From: Hyphomicrobiales bacterium
GTDB lineage: Bacteria; Pseudomonadota; Alphaproteobacteria; Rhizobiales; Aestuariivirgaceae
Assembly: GCA_027051995.1 (NCBI GenBank)
Contig: JALUFY010000104.1
Span: forward strand, 1-5,032
Length of the DNA stretch: 5,032 nt
Direction of reading: 5' to 3'
Positions 1 through 4,976 of this stretch are shown one piece after another; positions within the stretch are counted from its first letter, which is position 1; every line of letters starts with the position of its first letter. The translations under genes and the position numbers were made by a program. A model generated the notes under the pieces. The model saw only the letters and a program-made list of their open reading frames with translations, searched no databases and had not been told where the DNA came from.

Positions 1-656
1 GCGCTCAGCGCGCGGATGGGCCGGATGAGCAGCCAGTGAATGGCCAGATAGAGCATCAGGGCCACCAGAACCGCCAACCCCAGCGAGTATTTCAGGATGA
101 TCAGCGAGTGATTGACCAGGGCGCGGTAGAGCGGCCTTTCGTCCATCGCCAGCTCGATGAACTCGCCTTTCACGTTGGGCGGGGTATCCACCACCACGAT
201 GATCCGCCTGCCTCCGTGAACGAGCGTGTCGAAGGCGTCGCCGATGCTCCGCCACCAGTGAATGCCGCGCAGATCATAATGCGCATCGGCCATCATCGGC
301 ATGTCGTCGCGCAGGATGAGCTGGCGCGAGCCGTTGCGCTTGATGGCCAGCACATGCACGCCCGCGCTGCGCAGCAACTCCTTGCGCAAATCGCTGGAAA
401 GCTTCTGCTCCGGCGCGGCAGCCACCGCCAGAGAGGCCAGCTCGGCCATGGTCAGCCGGTTCTTCAGCCAGGTCACGCGGAACCCGGCGATCGAGGGCAG
501 AAAGATGAAGGTCACGCCCAGCAGGATGAACACCATGGTTAGCGCCAGAACCTTGGACGAAAGGGAGCGCAACGGAGACGGGCGCGCCTGCGTCCGCGCG
601 GCGGCCTGTGTCTGCGCCTTTTCCGCTCGGCCTTCCCTGGTGTCCTTGTCCGGCAT
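1..656 (-). CDS. Two-transmembrane sensor protein, probable HAMP sensor histidine kinase (N-terminal part; C-terminus outside window)
   Basis: Seen: read on the minus strand, an open frame runs from an ATG at 656-654 to the window edge, giving 218 complete codons without a stop. The N-terminal 30 residues are charged and Ala/Arg/Gln-rich. A hydrophobic helix follows at about residues 34-58 (core VFILLGVTFIFLP), then a roughly 125-residue extracytoplasmic part, then a second helix at about 190-211. The last residues, LLIRPIRALS, look like the start of a HAMP linker with its conserved proline at 213. Start choice: an in-frame TGA lies 14 codons upstream with no ATG, GTG or TTG in between, and a weak GGGG Shine-Dalgarno sits just before the ATG. 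Family knowledge: helix, periplasmic sensor, helix, HAMP is the standard front half of inner-membrane sensor histidine kinases, which then carry HisKA and HATPase domains and phosphorylate a response regulator. Inference: the kinase half lies left of the window; a chemoreceptor or HAMP cyclase remains possible. The signal sensed is unknown. Confidence 0.78.
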   Translation of the reverse strand, partial: MPDKDTREGRAEKAQTQAAARTQARPSPLRSLSSKVLALTMVFILLGVTFIFLPSIAGFRVTWLKNRLTMAELASLAVAAAPEQKLSSDLRKELLRSAGVHVLAIKRNGSRQLILRDDMPMMADAHYDLRGIHWWRSIGDAFDTLVHGGRRIIVVVDTPPNVKGEFIELAMDERPLYRALVNHSLIILKYSLGLAVLVALMLYLAIHWLLIRPIRALS

Positions 657-691
657 GTCCGCCCCGTCATCGTGTCCAGTATTCCAACCGG

Positions 692-725
692 ATCATAGGC
701 CATCGGCGCGGCCGGGAAAAGTCAA
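692..725 (-). promoter_or_regulatory. Candidate promoter for the minus-strand sensor gene
   Basis: On the minus strand there is a TATGAT hexamer (692-697), five of six matches to the sigma-70 -10 box, about 35 nt before the ATG at 656. A TTGACT hexamer (720-725) matches the -35 box well, but the gap is 22 nt instead of 16-18. Either the -35 is a weaker hexamer (TTTTCC at 17 nt spacing), or the promoter needs an activator. The call is sequence similarity only. Confidence 0.4.
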
Positions 726-772
726 GTCCGGGTGAATGGTTCATGAGGGGAACATGCCAATCCAGAGGATGC

Positions 773-800
773 TTGCCAGCCGCATGAGAAAATGCACAAT
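773..800 (+). promoter_or_regulatory. Candidate sigma-70 promoter for the TrpB2 gene
   Basis: TTGCCA (773-778, five of six matches to TTGACA) and CACAAT (795-800, four of six to TATAAT) are separated by 16 nt. Transcription would start near 807 and give a leader of about 60 nt ahead of the ATG at 869. This is the best promoter-like pair I could find between the divergent genes in this direction; it is unsupported by any other evidence. Confidence 0.33.
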
Positions 801-811
801 TGCGCTTGGGC

Positions 812-826
812 CGCGCCCGGGGCGCG
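812..826 (+). repeat. Short GC inverted repeat in the TrpB2 leader
   Basis: CGCGCC and GGCGCG are separated by CGG. If the promoter at 773-800 is used, this small hairpin lies in the mRNA leader about 33 nt before the Shine-Dalgarno sequence. There is no T-run after it, so it is not a terminator. In DNA this GC-rich it may be chance. Confidence 0.25.
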
Positions 827-868
827 CGATCTTCTATCCGTTGAACCTCATGACTTGCGGGGATTTTC

Positions 869-2230
869 ATGACCGATACCGTCAAATATCTGCTCGACGA
901 GGAGCACCTGCCGAAAAGCTGGTACAACATCGCCGCCGACCTGCCCGAACCGCTGGCGCCGCCGCTGCATCCGGGCACCGGCCAGCCGCTGGGCCCCGAT
1001 GATCTGGCGCCGCTGTTTCCCATGTCGCTCATCATGCAGGAGGTCAGCACCGAGCGCGAAATCGAGATCCCCGAACCCGTGCGCGACGTCTATCGCCTCT
1101 GGCGGCCCGCGCCGCTCTATCGCGCCCGCAATCTGGAGCGCGCCCTCGATACCCCGGCCCACATCTATTACAAATACGAGGGCGTCTCGCCGTCGGGTTC
1201 GCACAAGCCCAACACCTCCGTCGCCCAGGCTTTCTACAACGCCGAAGAGGGCGTGAAGAAGATCTCCACCGAAACCGGGGCCGGCCAGTGGGGCTCCTCC
1301 ATGGCCTTCGCCGGGGCCCATTTCGGCATCGGCGTGGAGGTTTTCATGGTCAAGGTCTCCTATCACCAGAAGCCCTACCGGCGGAACATGATGGAGGTCT
1401 ATGGCGCGCGCTGCCACGCCTCGCCCACCGGTCTGACCAACGCCGGCCGCGCCGTGCTTCAGCGCGATCCGGACAGTCCAGGCTCGCTGGGCATCGCCAT
1501 CTCCGAGGCCGTCGAGGTGGCCGCCACCCATGACGACACCAAATACGCCCTGGGCAGCGTGCTCAATCACGTGCTGCTGCACCAGACGGTCATCGGCCAG
1601 GAGGCGATGAAGCAGATGGAGATGGCCGGCGAATATCCCGATGTCGTCGTCGGCTGCGCCGGCGGCGGCTCCAACTTCGCCGGCATCGCCTTCCCCTTCA
1701 TCGGCGAGGGTCTGCGCGGCGGCAGAAAGGTGCGCGCCGTGGCCGTCGAGCCCGCCGCCTGCCCGACCATGACGCGCGGCAAATACGCCTATGACTTCGG
1801 CGACACCGAGCATCTCACCCCGCTGATGAAGATGCACACCCTGGGCCACACCTTCATGCCCCCCGGCTTCCACGCCGGCGGCCTGCGCTATCACGCCATG
1901 GCCCCGCTGGTCTCGCATCTGGTGGAGCTGGGCGAGATCGAGCCCCGCGCGGTCTATCAGAATCCCAGCTTCGAGGCCGGCGTCATGTTCGCCCGCGCCG
2001 AGGGCATCGTGCCCGCCCCGGAGAGCACCCACGCCATCCGCGGCGCCATCGACGAGGCCCTGGACGCGAAGGAAAAGGGCGAAGAGCGCGTCATCCTCTT
2101 CAATCTCTCCGGCCACGGCTTCCTCGATCTGTCCGCCTACGAGGCCTACTTCGCCGGCAAGCTGGAGGATTCCGACTACGACCCGCAAGCCCTGGAAGAA
2201 GCCCTCAAGGGCCTGCCGGAGGCAGGCTGA
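869..2230 (+). CDS. TrpB-like pyridoxal-phosphate enzyme, TrpB2 type (tryptophan synthase beta-chain homologue)
   Basis: Role by family: PLP-dependent cytosolic enzyme of fold type II; TrpB proteins condense indole with L-serine to make tryptophan. Seen: 453 residues, longer than classic TrpB1 (about 400), with the roughly 75-residue N-terminal extension typical of TrpB2. The PLP lysine is K113 in GSHKPN, where TrpB1 usually has HKxN. The catalytic glutamate is E135 in TETGAGQWG. The phosphate-binding glycine loop is GGGSN at 265-269, E294 lies in VEP, and the cofactor-ring serine is probably S414 in SGHG. All expected catalytic elements are present, so the enzyme should be active. Start: the ATG at 869 follows GGGGA (859-863) by 5 nt, and an in-frame TGA at 851-853 excludes longer versions. 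It is followed by a strong terminator and appears to be a single-gene unit. There is no trpA or other trp gene nearby, which fits TrpB2 enzymes acting without a classical alpha partner: indole salvage, or a related beta-replacement reaction. The physiological substrate is an inference. Confidence 0.96.
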   Translation: MTDTVKYLLDEEHLPKSWYNIAADLPEPLAPPLHPGTGQPLGPDDLAPLFPMSLIMQEVSTEREIEIPEPVRDVYRLWRPAPLYRARNLERALDTPAHIYYKYEGVSPSGSHKPNTSVAQAFYNAEEGVKKISTETGAGQWGSSMAFAGAHFGIGVEVFMVKVSYHQKPYRRNMMEVYGARCHASPTGLTNAGRAVLQRDPDSPGSLGIAISEAVEVAATHDDTKYALGSVLNHVLLHQTVIGQEAMKQMEMAGEYPDVVVGCAGGGSNFAGIAFPFIGEGLRGGRKVRAVAVEPAACPTMTRGKYAYDFGDTEHLTPLMKMHTLGHTFMPPGFHAGGLRYHAMAPLVSHLVELGEIEPRAVYQNPSFEAGVMFARAEGIVPAPESTHAIRGAIDEALDAKEKGEERVILFNLSGHGFLDLSAYEAYFAGKLEDSDYDPQALEEALKGLPEAG

Positions 2231-2255
2231 GCAGGCTTCATCCCCCGAATGCGTC

Positions 2256-2283
2256 ACGGGCGGCCAATGGCCGCCCGTTTTTT
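2256..2283 (+). terminator. Rho-independent terminator of the TrpB2 gene
   Basis: A perfect 10-bp stem (ACGGGCGGCC at 2256-2265 pairs with GGCCGCCCGT at 2269-2278), an AAT loop, and a run of six T (2278-2283). It begins 25 nt after the TGA. This is a textbook intrinsic terminator and marks the end of the transcript. Confidence 0.93.
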
Positions 2284-2366
2284 ATACCCTCTGGCCATTC
2301 GCGCCCGGCCGGGAAACACTCTGATGAGGGCCATTGGCTATGACATTATCCTCTTGTGTCAACGAT

Positions 2367-2390
2367 GCGAATGATTCGCGCTTTCTTTTT
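2367..2390 (+). terminator. Possible second, weak terminator or dyad operator site
   Basis: GCGAAT-G-ATTCGC (2367-2379) is a perfect odd-length palindrome followed by GCTTTCTTTTT. As RNA it gives a 5-bp stem with a TGA loop and a U-rich tail, a weak back-up terminator behind the strong one. As DNA its 6-1-6 symmetry could be a repressor site. The sequence does not decide between these. Confidence 0.28.
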
Positions 2391-2391
2391 C

Positions 2392-2416
2392 AGGGCTGAC
2401 CGCGCCCTTGGTTTTT
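2392..2416 (+). terminator. Possible third, weak terminator-like hairpin
   Basis: AGGGC (2392-2396) and GCCCT (2404-2408) flank a 7-nt loop and are followed by TGG and five T (2412-2416). The stem is only 5 bp, so efficiency would be low. With the two preceding elements it would make a terminator cluster insulating the dnaA region. Confidence 0.22.
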
Positions 2417-2640
2417 CCTAGCGTAAATATTTTGACGCATTTTTGCCTGATTCAAAAATCCCTTGTATTTCAGCCGCTTGCGCGCGTGCAAAAAAAATGG
2501 GAATATTTTTCATGGCTCCGGGGCGTCTTTGCAGGGCTCTCGCGAAAAAACTTTTCACCCCATCCGGATCAGCTATCGGGCGCTTGCCTGTTTTTGATTC
2601 CGTGTGATGACTCAATGGATTGCCGGGCCTGAAAAAACGG
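2401..2640. other. AT-rich island with A/T runs and clustered GANTC sites
   Basis: By direct count this 240-nt block has 116 G or C (48%), against about 70% in sampled coding sequence. It holds A or T runs of five to eight bases around 2414, 2442, 2457, 2493, 2508, 2548, 2593 and 2634. GANTC sites lie at 2449, 2596 and 2609, with one more just outside at 2373. Such DNA is easy to melt and likely to be curved, and could bind nucleoid proteins or act as an upstream control region. I see no good DnaA-box cluster, so I do not call it an origin. Confidence 0.6.
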
Positions 2641-2703
2641 ATTTCATTTCGAAACCGGCATGCCCGCAAGCCCCTTCGCCGCCATCCTGCGGCACACTGG
2701 CCA

Positions 2704-2733
2704 TTGCCTCTCAAGGGGCGCTGAAGTTATATT
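2704..2733 (+). promoter_or_regulatory. Candidate sigma-70 promoter facing dnaA
   Basis: TTGCCT (2704-2709, four of six matches to -35) and TATATT (2728-2733, five of six to -10) are 18 nt apart. Among the sequences in the gap this is the best match I found on the plus strand. A start near 2740 would produce either a separate small RNA or a 700-nt dnaA leader. No comparably good hexamer pair was found closer to dnaA. Confidence 0.42.
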
Positions 2734-2739
2734 GCTTCC

Positions 2740-2905
2740 GCGCTTGGGGCAGGGGCTTTATAAGCGCGAAGCGCACCAGCTGGCCGCAAGGCCCGGCGGG
2801 CTTGAAACAGGCCGCCCGGGACGGAGCGGAAAGGTGTTCAAGCCGGGGCTGAAGGCCGGTGGCGGACAGGATCTCGAAGACAGGGGCGGCGTGAGGCGCC
2901 GCGAA
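2740..2905 (+). ncRNA. Candidate structured RNA or leader segment (unnamed)
   Basis: Directly after the 2704-2733 promoter come four stem-loops in a row. They are GCGC-GAA-GCGC (2764-2774); GGCC-GCAA-GGCC, capped by a GNRA tetraloop (2782-2793); CCCGGCGG at 2792-2799 pairing with CCGCCCGGG at 2812-2820 through one bulged C; and GCGGCG-TGAGG-CGCCGC (2886-2902). The second and third share two bases and would compete. A purine-rich AAGGGGAG (2911-2918) follows but has no ATG, GTG or TTG at a proper distance. It does not match the tmRNA, RNase P, SRP RNA or tRNA signatures I know, and no intrinsic terminator closes it. The ends given are guesses. Confidence 0.2.
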
Positions 2906-2932
2906 ATCACAAGGGGAGATCACCATCCGCCG

Positions 2933-2967
2933 GGCGCTGCTGGGGCGTCATCTTGATAACCAGCGCC
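2933..2967. repeat. Inverted repeat GGCGCTG / CAGCGCC
   Basis: A perfect 7-bp dyad (2933-2939 and 2961-2967) with a 21-nt centre containing TTGATAA. The centre is less GC-rich than the arms. The function is unknown and a chance origin is possible. Confidence 0.3.
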
Positions 2968-3032
2968 GTGTGGCGCGCGGGCGGAGGCTTCCGTCCGGTT
3001 CGCGCGGGGCGGGGTTGTGTTGTGCGCCGGTG

Positions 3033-3056
3033 CGCGCGGCGGTTTCGCGGCGCGCG
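3033..3056. repeat. GC-rich hairpin with 2-nt bulge
   Basis: CGCGCG (3033-3038) pairs with CGCGCG (3051-3056). Inside, GCG (3039-3041) pairs with CGC (3046-3048) around a GTTT loop, with GG bulged. Nine base pairs in total. Because the arms are simple GC alternation, this has low information content. Confidence 0.3.
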
Positions 3057-3072
3057 ATTGTTCCGGGGGCTG

Positions 3073-3089
3073 TCATGGCGGGGCCATGA
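3073..3089. repeat. Perfect 7-3-7 inverted repeat TCATGGC / GCCATGA
   Basis: TCATGGC, GGG, GCCATGA: 17 nt with perfect arms of mixed composition, so less likely to be a GC artefact than its neighbours. It could be a small RNA hairpin or a dyad protein-binding site about 350 nt before dnaA. No T-run follows. Confidence 0.38.
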
Positions 3090-3209
3090 GCGGCTTTCCG
3101 GAGGCGCGGGAGGAGTTCAAGGGCTTTCGCGGTCTTCCCGGCCGCGGAGCGAGGCAAAAACATAAAAGAGCATGGGGGCGCTATGCTTGAACGAAATCAT
3201 ACGGGGCAA

Positions 3210-3233
3210 GCCGCTTTGGACGGGAGAAGCGGC
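3210..3233. repeat. Inverted repeat GCCGCTT / AAGCGGC
   Basis: Perfect 7-bp arms with a 10-nt loop (3217-3226). It belongs to the row of dyads between 3070 and 3415 that leads into dnaA. GGGGTCA follows, so it is not an intrinsic terminator. Confidence 0.35.
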
Positions 3234-3239
3234 GGGGTC

Positions 3240-3279
3240 AGACCGGGGCCGGAGGCGGCGTTTCACGGCTCCGGCGTCT
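3240..3279. repeat. Two-part inverted repeat, 11 bp with bulge
   Basis: GCCGGAG (3248-3254) pairs with CTCCGGC (3269-3275), and the flanking AGAC (3240-3243) pairs with GTCT (3276-3279) across a 4-nt bulge on the left side. The loop is 14 nt. The extension of pairing beyond the bulge makes it more RNA-like than a simple palindrome. Confidence 0.35.
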
Positions 3280-3288
3280 GATTTGAAA

Positions 3289-3331
3289 CCGCGCCTTGAG
3301 CCCTGCCAGGCAGGGCAGGCAAGTGGCGCGG
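3289..3331. repeat. Long nested inverted repeat upstream of dnaA
   Basis: Three nested helices share one axis: CCGCGCC (3289-3295) with GGCGCGG (3325-3331); TTG (3296-3298) with CAA (3320-3322); and GCCCTG (3300-3305) with CAGGGC (3311-3316) around a CCAGG loop. That gives 16 bp in 43 nt with small bulges only, the most extensive hairpin in the window outside the terminators. On the plus strand no T-run follows. On the minus strand it is followed by only three T, so termination is unlikely. Confidence 0.45.
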
Positions 3332-3382
3332 GTCAGCATCAGTAAAAAAAAGACTTGCAAAGGCGTGGCTTGGGCAGGGCCC

Positions 3383-3413
3383 TTTCCGCGCACGGGCGAA
3401 GTGCGCCCGGAAA
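3383..3413 (+). promoter_or_regulatory. Hairpin in the immediate dnaA leader
   Basis: TTTCC-GCGCAC (3383-3393) pairs with GTGCGC (3401-3406) and, after a CC bulge, with GGAAA (3409-3413), around a GGGCGAA loop. Eleven base pairs end 28 nt before the dnaA ATG. Any dnaA transcript starting upstream would carry it just in front of a weak Shine-Dalgarno, so it could influence translation or mRNA stability. That role is an inference. Confidence 0.4.
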
Positions 3414-3441
3414 AATCATATTCGGGGATGTCAGGTTGAAC

Positions 3442-4851
3442 ATGAGCGATTTTACTCTGGATGCCGGAACGGAAGAAAAATGGCAAAGGGTGCTGGAGCG
3501 CCTGCGCGCCGAGCTCGGGGCCGATCTCTTTTCCAGCTGGTTCGGGCGCATCAAGTTCGAAAACGCCGGTGATGGCCACATTTCACTCTCCGTGCCGACG
3601 CGCTTTCTGAAAAGCTGGATCGAAACCCACTACCGCGAACTGCTGCTGCGCGCCTGCCGGAGCGAATTCGATGGCCTGGAGCGTCTTGCGCTGCATGTGC
3701 GCACCGCCGCCCGCCCAAAGCCGCGGCAGACGGCCAGGGCTTCCGCCGCGCGGGACGCCGCCAGGCCGGGCGTGCCGGGCAAGCCCCGCGCTTCGGGCAA
3801 GGGTTCGCCGCTCGATCCGGCCCTGACCTTCGAGAGCTTCATAACCGGCGAATCCAACATGCTGGCCCATGCCGCCGCGCGCCGCGTGGCCGCCATGCCC
3901 TCCGGCGCGCCGGTGGATGTCAATCCGCTGTTCATCCATTCCGCCGCCGGCCTGGGCAAGACCCACCTGCTCAACGCCGTGGCCTGGCATATCCGCGAGA
4001 ACGCGCCATCAAGGAACATTCTCTATATCTCCGCCGAGCGCTTCATGTATCATTTCCTGGCCTCCCTGAAGGCCCGCGACATGCTGGCTTTCAAGGATCA
4101 TTTCCAGTCCATCGACGTTCTGCTGATCGATGATTTCCAGTTCCTGCAGGGCAAGACCATGCAGCAGGAATTCTGCCACACCTTCAATTCGCTGGTGGAC
4201 GCCAAGCGCCAGGTGGTCATCGCCGCCGACGTGCCGCCCCGCCAGCTCGACAAGATCGACGAGCGCATGCGCTCGCGCCTGGTCGGCGGCCTGGTCGTCG
4301 ATATCGACAAGCCCGATCACGAACTGCGCCGCGCCATCCTGCGCCGCAAGCTGCATCAGGCGCGCGCCAAGGACCCCTCGCTGATGATCGGCGAGGAGGT
4401 GATCGACTATATCGCCGGCGCCATCACCGGCGGCGGCCGCGAGCTGGAAGGCGCGCTCAACCGCGTCATCGCCACCCAGCAGCTGGTCGGCGGCGCCATG
4501 ATCAGCGTTGACATGGCCGCCCGCGCCCTGCGCGATCTGGCCCAGCCGCAGGGCAATCAGCCGGTGCGCATCGAAGACATCCTGCGCGTCGTCGGCCGCC
4601 ACTACAATGTGCCGAAATCCGATCTGCTCTCGCCGCGCCGCGCCCGCTCCATCGTCGTGCCGCGCCAGATCGGCATGTATCTGGCCAAGAAGCTCACGCC
4701 CCGCTCCTTGCCCGAGATCGGGCGGCGCTTCGGCGGGCGCGATCATTCCACGGTGCTGCACGCGGTGCGCAAGATCGAGCGCGAGATGTCCTCCGACGAG
4801 GCCCTGAAAAGGGAAATCGCCATGCTGGCGCGCATCATCGAGCAGCATTGA
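3442..4851 (+). CDS. dnaA: Chromosomal replication initiator protein DnaA
   Basis: Role: AAA+ ATPase that binds DnaA boxes at the chromosomal origin, unwinds it and recruits the replicative helicase. Seen: 469 residues, a normal length. Domain I is residues 8-85 (EEKWQRVLERL, SSWF). A basic Arg/Ala/Pro linker (86-124) is domain II. Domain III spans about 126-345 with Walker A SAAGLGKT (167-174), Walker B VLLIDD (226-231), sensor-1 segment IAADVPP (260-266), arginine-finger region MRSRL (R279) and sensor 2 GGRELEGALN (R333). Domain IV (about 375-469) has the box-binding helix-turn-helix, RARSIVVPRQ and the signature GGRDHSTVLH (431-440). Start: the ATG at 3442 gives the usual N-terminus and follows a weak AGG by 6 nt; the frame stays open upstream to 3355, but that extension is Arg/Gly-rich and unlike DnaA. 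Odd points: the Walker A segment begins SAA instead of GxV/GPx, and the sensor-1 segment has DVPP where DRPP is usual. It appears monocistronic. Confidence 0.98.
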   Translation: MSDFTLDAGTEEKWQRVLERLRAELGADLFSSWFGRIKFENAGDGHISLSVPTRFLKSWIETHYRELLLRACRSEFDGLERLALHVRTAARPKPRQTARASAARDAARPGVPGKPRASGKGSPLDPALTFESFITGESNMLAHAAARRVAAMPSGAPVDVNPLFIHSAAGLGKTHLLNAVAWHIRENAPSRNILYISAERFMYHFLASLKARDMLAFKDHFQSIDVLLIDDFQFLQGKTMQQEFCHTFNSLVDAKRQVVIAADVPPRQLDKIDERMRSRLVGGLVVDIDKPDHELRRAILRRKLHQARAKDPSLMIGEEVIDYIAGAITGGGRELEGALNRVIATQQLVGGAMISVDMAARALRDLAQPQGNQPVRIEDILRVVGRHYNVPKSDLLSPRRARSIVVPRQIGMYLAKKLTPRSLPEIGRRFGGRDHSTVLHAVRKIEREMSSDEALKREIAMLARIIEQH

Positions 4852-4885
4852 CCCGCCCGCCGGGAAGCGCGCGGCGGCCATGAGT

Positions 4886-4921
4886 AAAGGCGGGAAATCC
4901 ACAAAGGATTCCCCGCCTTTT
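4886..4921 (+). terminator. Intrinsic terminator of dnaA, possibly bidirectional
   Basis: A 15-nt arm (4886-4900, AAAGGCGGGAAATCC) pairs with 4906-4920 (GGATTCCCCGCCTTT) with a single A-C mismatch and an ACAAA loop, followed by one more T to complete TTTT (4918-4921). It lies 34 nt after the dnaA stop. Read on the minus strand the arm ends in TTT, so it could also stop transcription from the convergent gene at 4977. Confidence 0.85.
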
Positions 4922-4951
4922 CAACAGCTTTTCAAATGTCCCGTCCGGCGG

Positions 4952-4960
4952 TTTTCCACA
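4952..4960 (+). promoter_or_regulatory. DnaA-box-like sequence TTTTCCACA
   Basis: One mismatch from the consensus TTATCCACA. Two weaker relatives lie close by, AAATCCACA (4895-4903) and TTTTCAACA (4918-4926), each with two mismatches, but both fall within or at the edge of the dnaA terminator hairpin. A single site just after dnaA could be a titration or accessory site; it is not enough for an origin. Confidence 0.3.
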
Positions 4961-4976
4961 TCGGGCGCGCAAGGGG

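Larger units (their letters stand above)
2284..3441. other. 1.16-kb non-coding region between TrpB2 terminator and dnaA
   Basis: I find no frame here with a recognisable protein, good Shine-Dalgarno and typical codon use. The open frames present (for example minus strand 2418-2714, plus strand 2660-2956, plus strand 2953-3165) are Arg/Gly/Pro-rich or start without a binding site. Two parts differ: 2401-2640 is relatively AT-rich (about 48% G+C by my count) with many A or T runs, and about 2740-3440 is GC-rich with many inverted repeats. The individual signals are listed separately. It is long for a bacterial gap, which is why its content deserves attention. Confidence 0.7.

Noticed and set aside
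848..2257. Minus-strand open frame of 469 codons opposite TrpB2
   Set aside because: It mirrors a certain gene, its translation is Gly/Ala/His/Asp-rich without any family, and such antisense frames arise from the strong G/C bias at third codon positions.
2418..2714. Minus-strand 98-codon frame across the AT-rich island
   Set aside because: No ribosome binding site or recognisable domain, and codon use is unlike the known genes.
2919..3093. Gene starting with a non-standard ATC after AAGGGGAG (2911-2918)
   Set aside because: The purine run looks like a Shine-Dalgarno, but no ATG, GTG or TTG follows at a working distance, and the frame's composition is not gene-like.
2953..3165. Plus-strand frame of 70 codons starting at TTG
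   Set aside because: Arg/Gly-rich product, no usable Shine-Dalgarno at that distance, and it covers several GC hairpins.
3183..3281. Small plus-strand frame of 32 codons (MLERNHTG...) with GGGGG upstream
   Set aside because: It has a plausible start, but the product is low-complexity Gly/Arg-rich, resembles nothing I know, and runs through two inverted repeats, which suggests non-coding DNA.
3428..3439. Mini-frame ATG-TCA-GGT-TGA ending 2 nt before the dnaA ATG
   Set aside because: The GGGG sits directly against this ATG, leaving no room for initiation; a leader peptide of three residues cannot be supported.
3355..3441. 29-codon N-terminal extension of dnaA
   Set aside because: The extension starts without a ribosome binding site, is Arg/Gly-rich, and contains the leader hairpin; DnaA proteins normally begin as the product of the ATG at 3442 does.
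2284..3441. Chromosomal origin (oriC) next to dnaA
   Set aside because: Only scattered DnaA-box relatives with two mismatches were found (TTATCCTCT at 2346, TCTTGATAA near 2949). There is no cluster, and in many Alphaproteobacteria the origin is not beside dnaA.
4009..4902. Minus-strand open frame of 297 codons opposite dnaA
   Set aside because: Same cause: a shadow of dnaA codon bias, with no recognisable domain.
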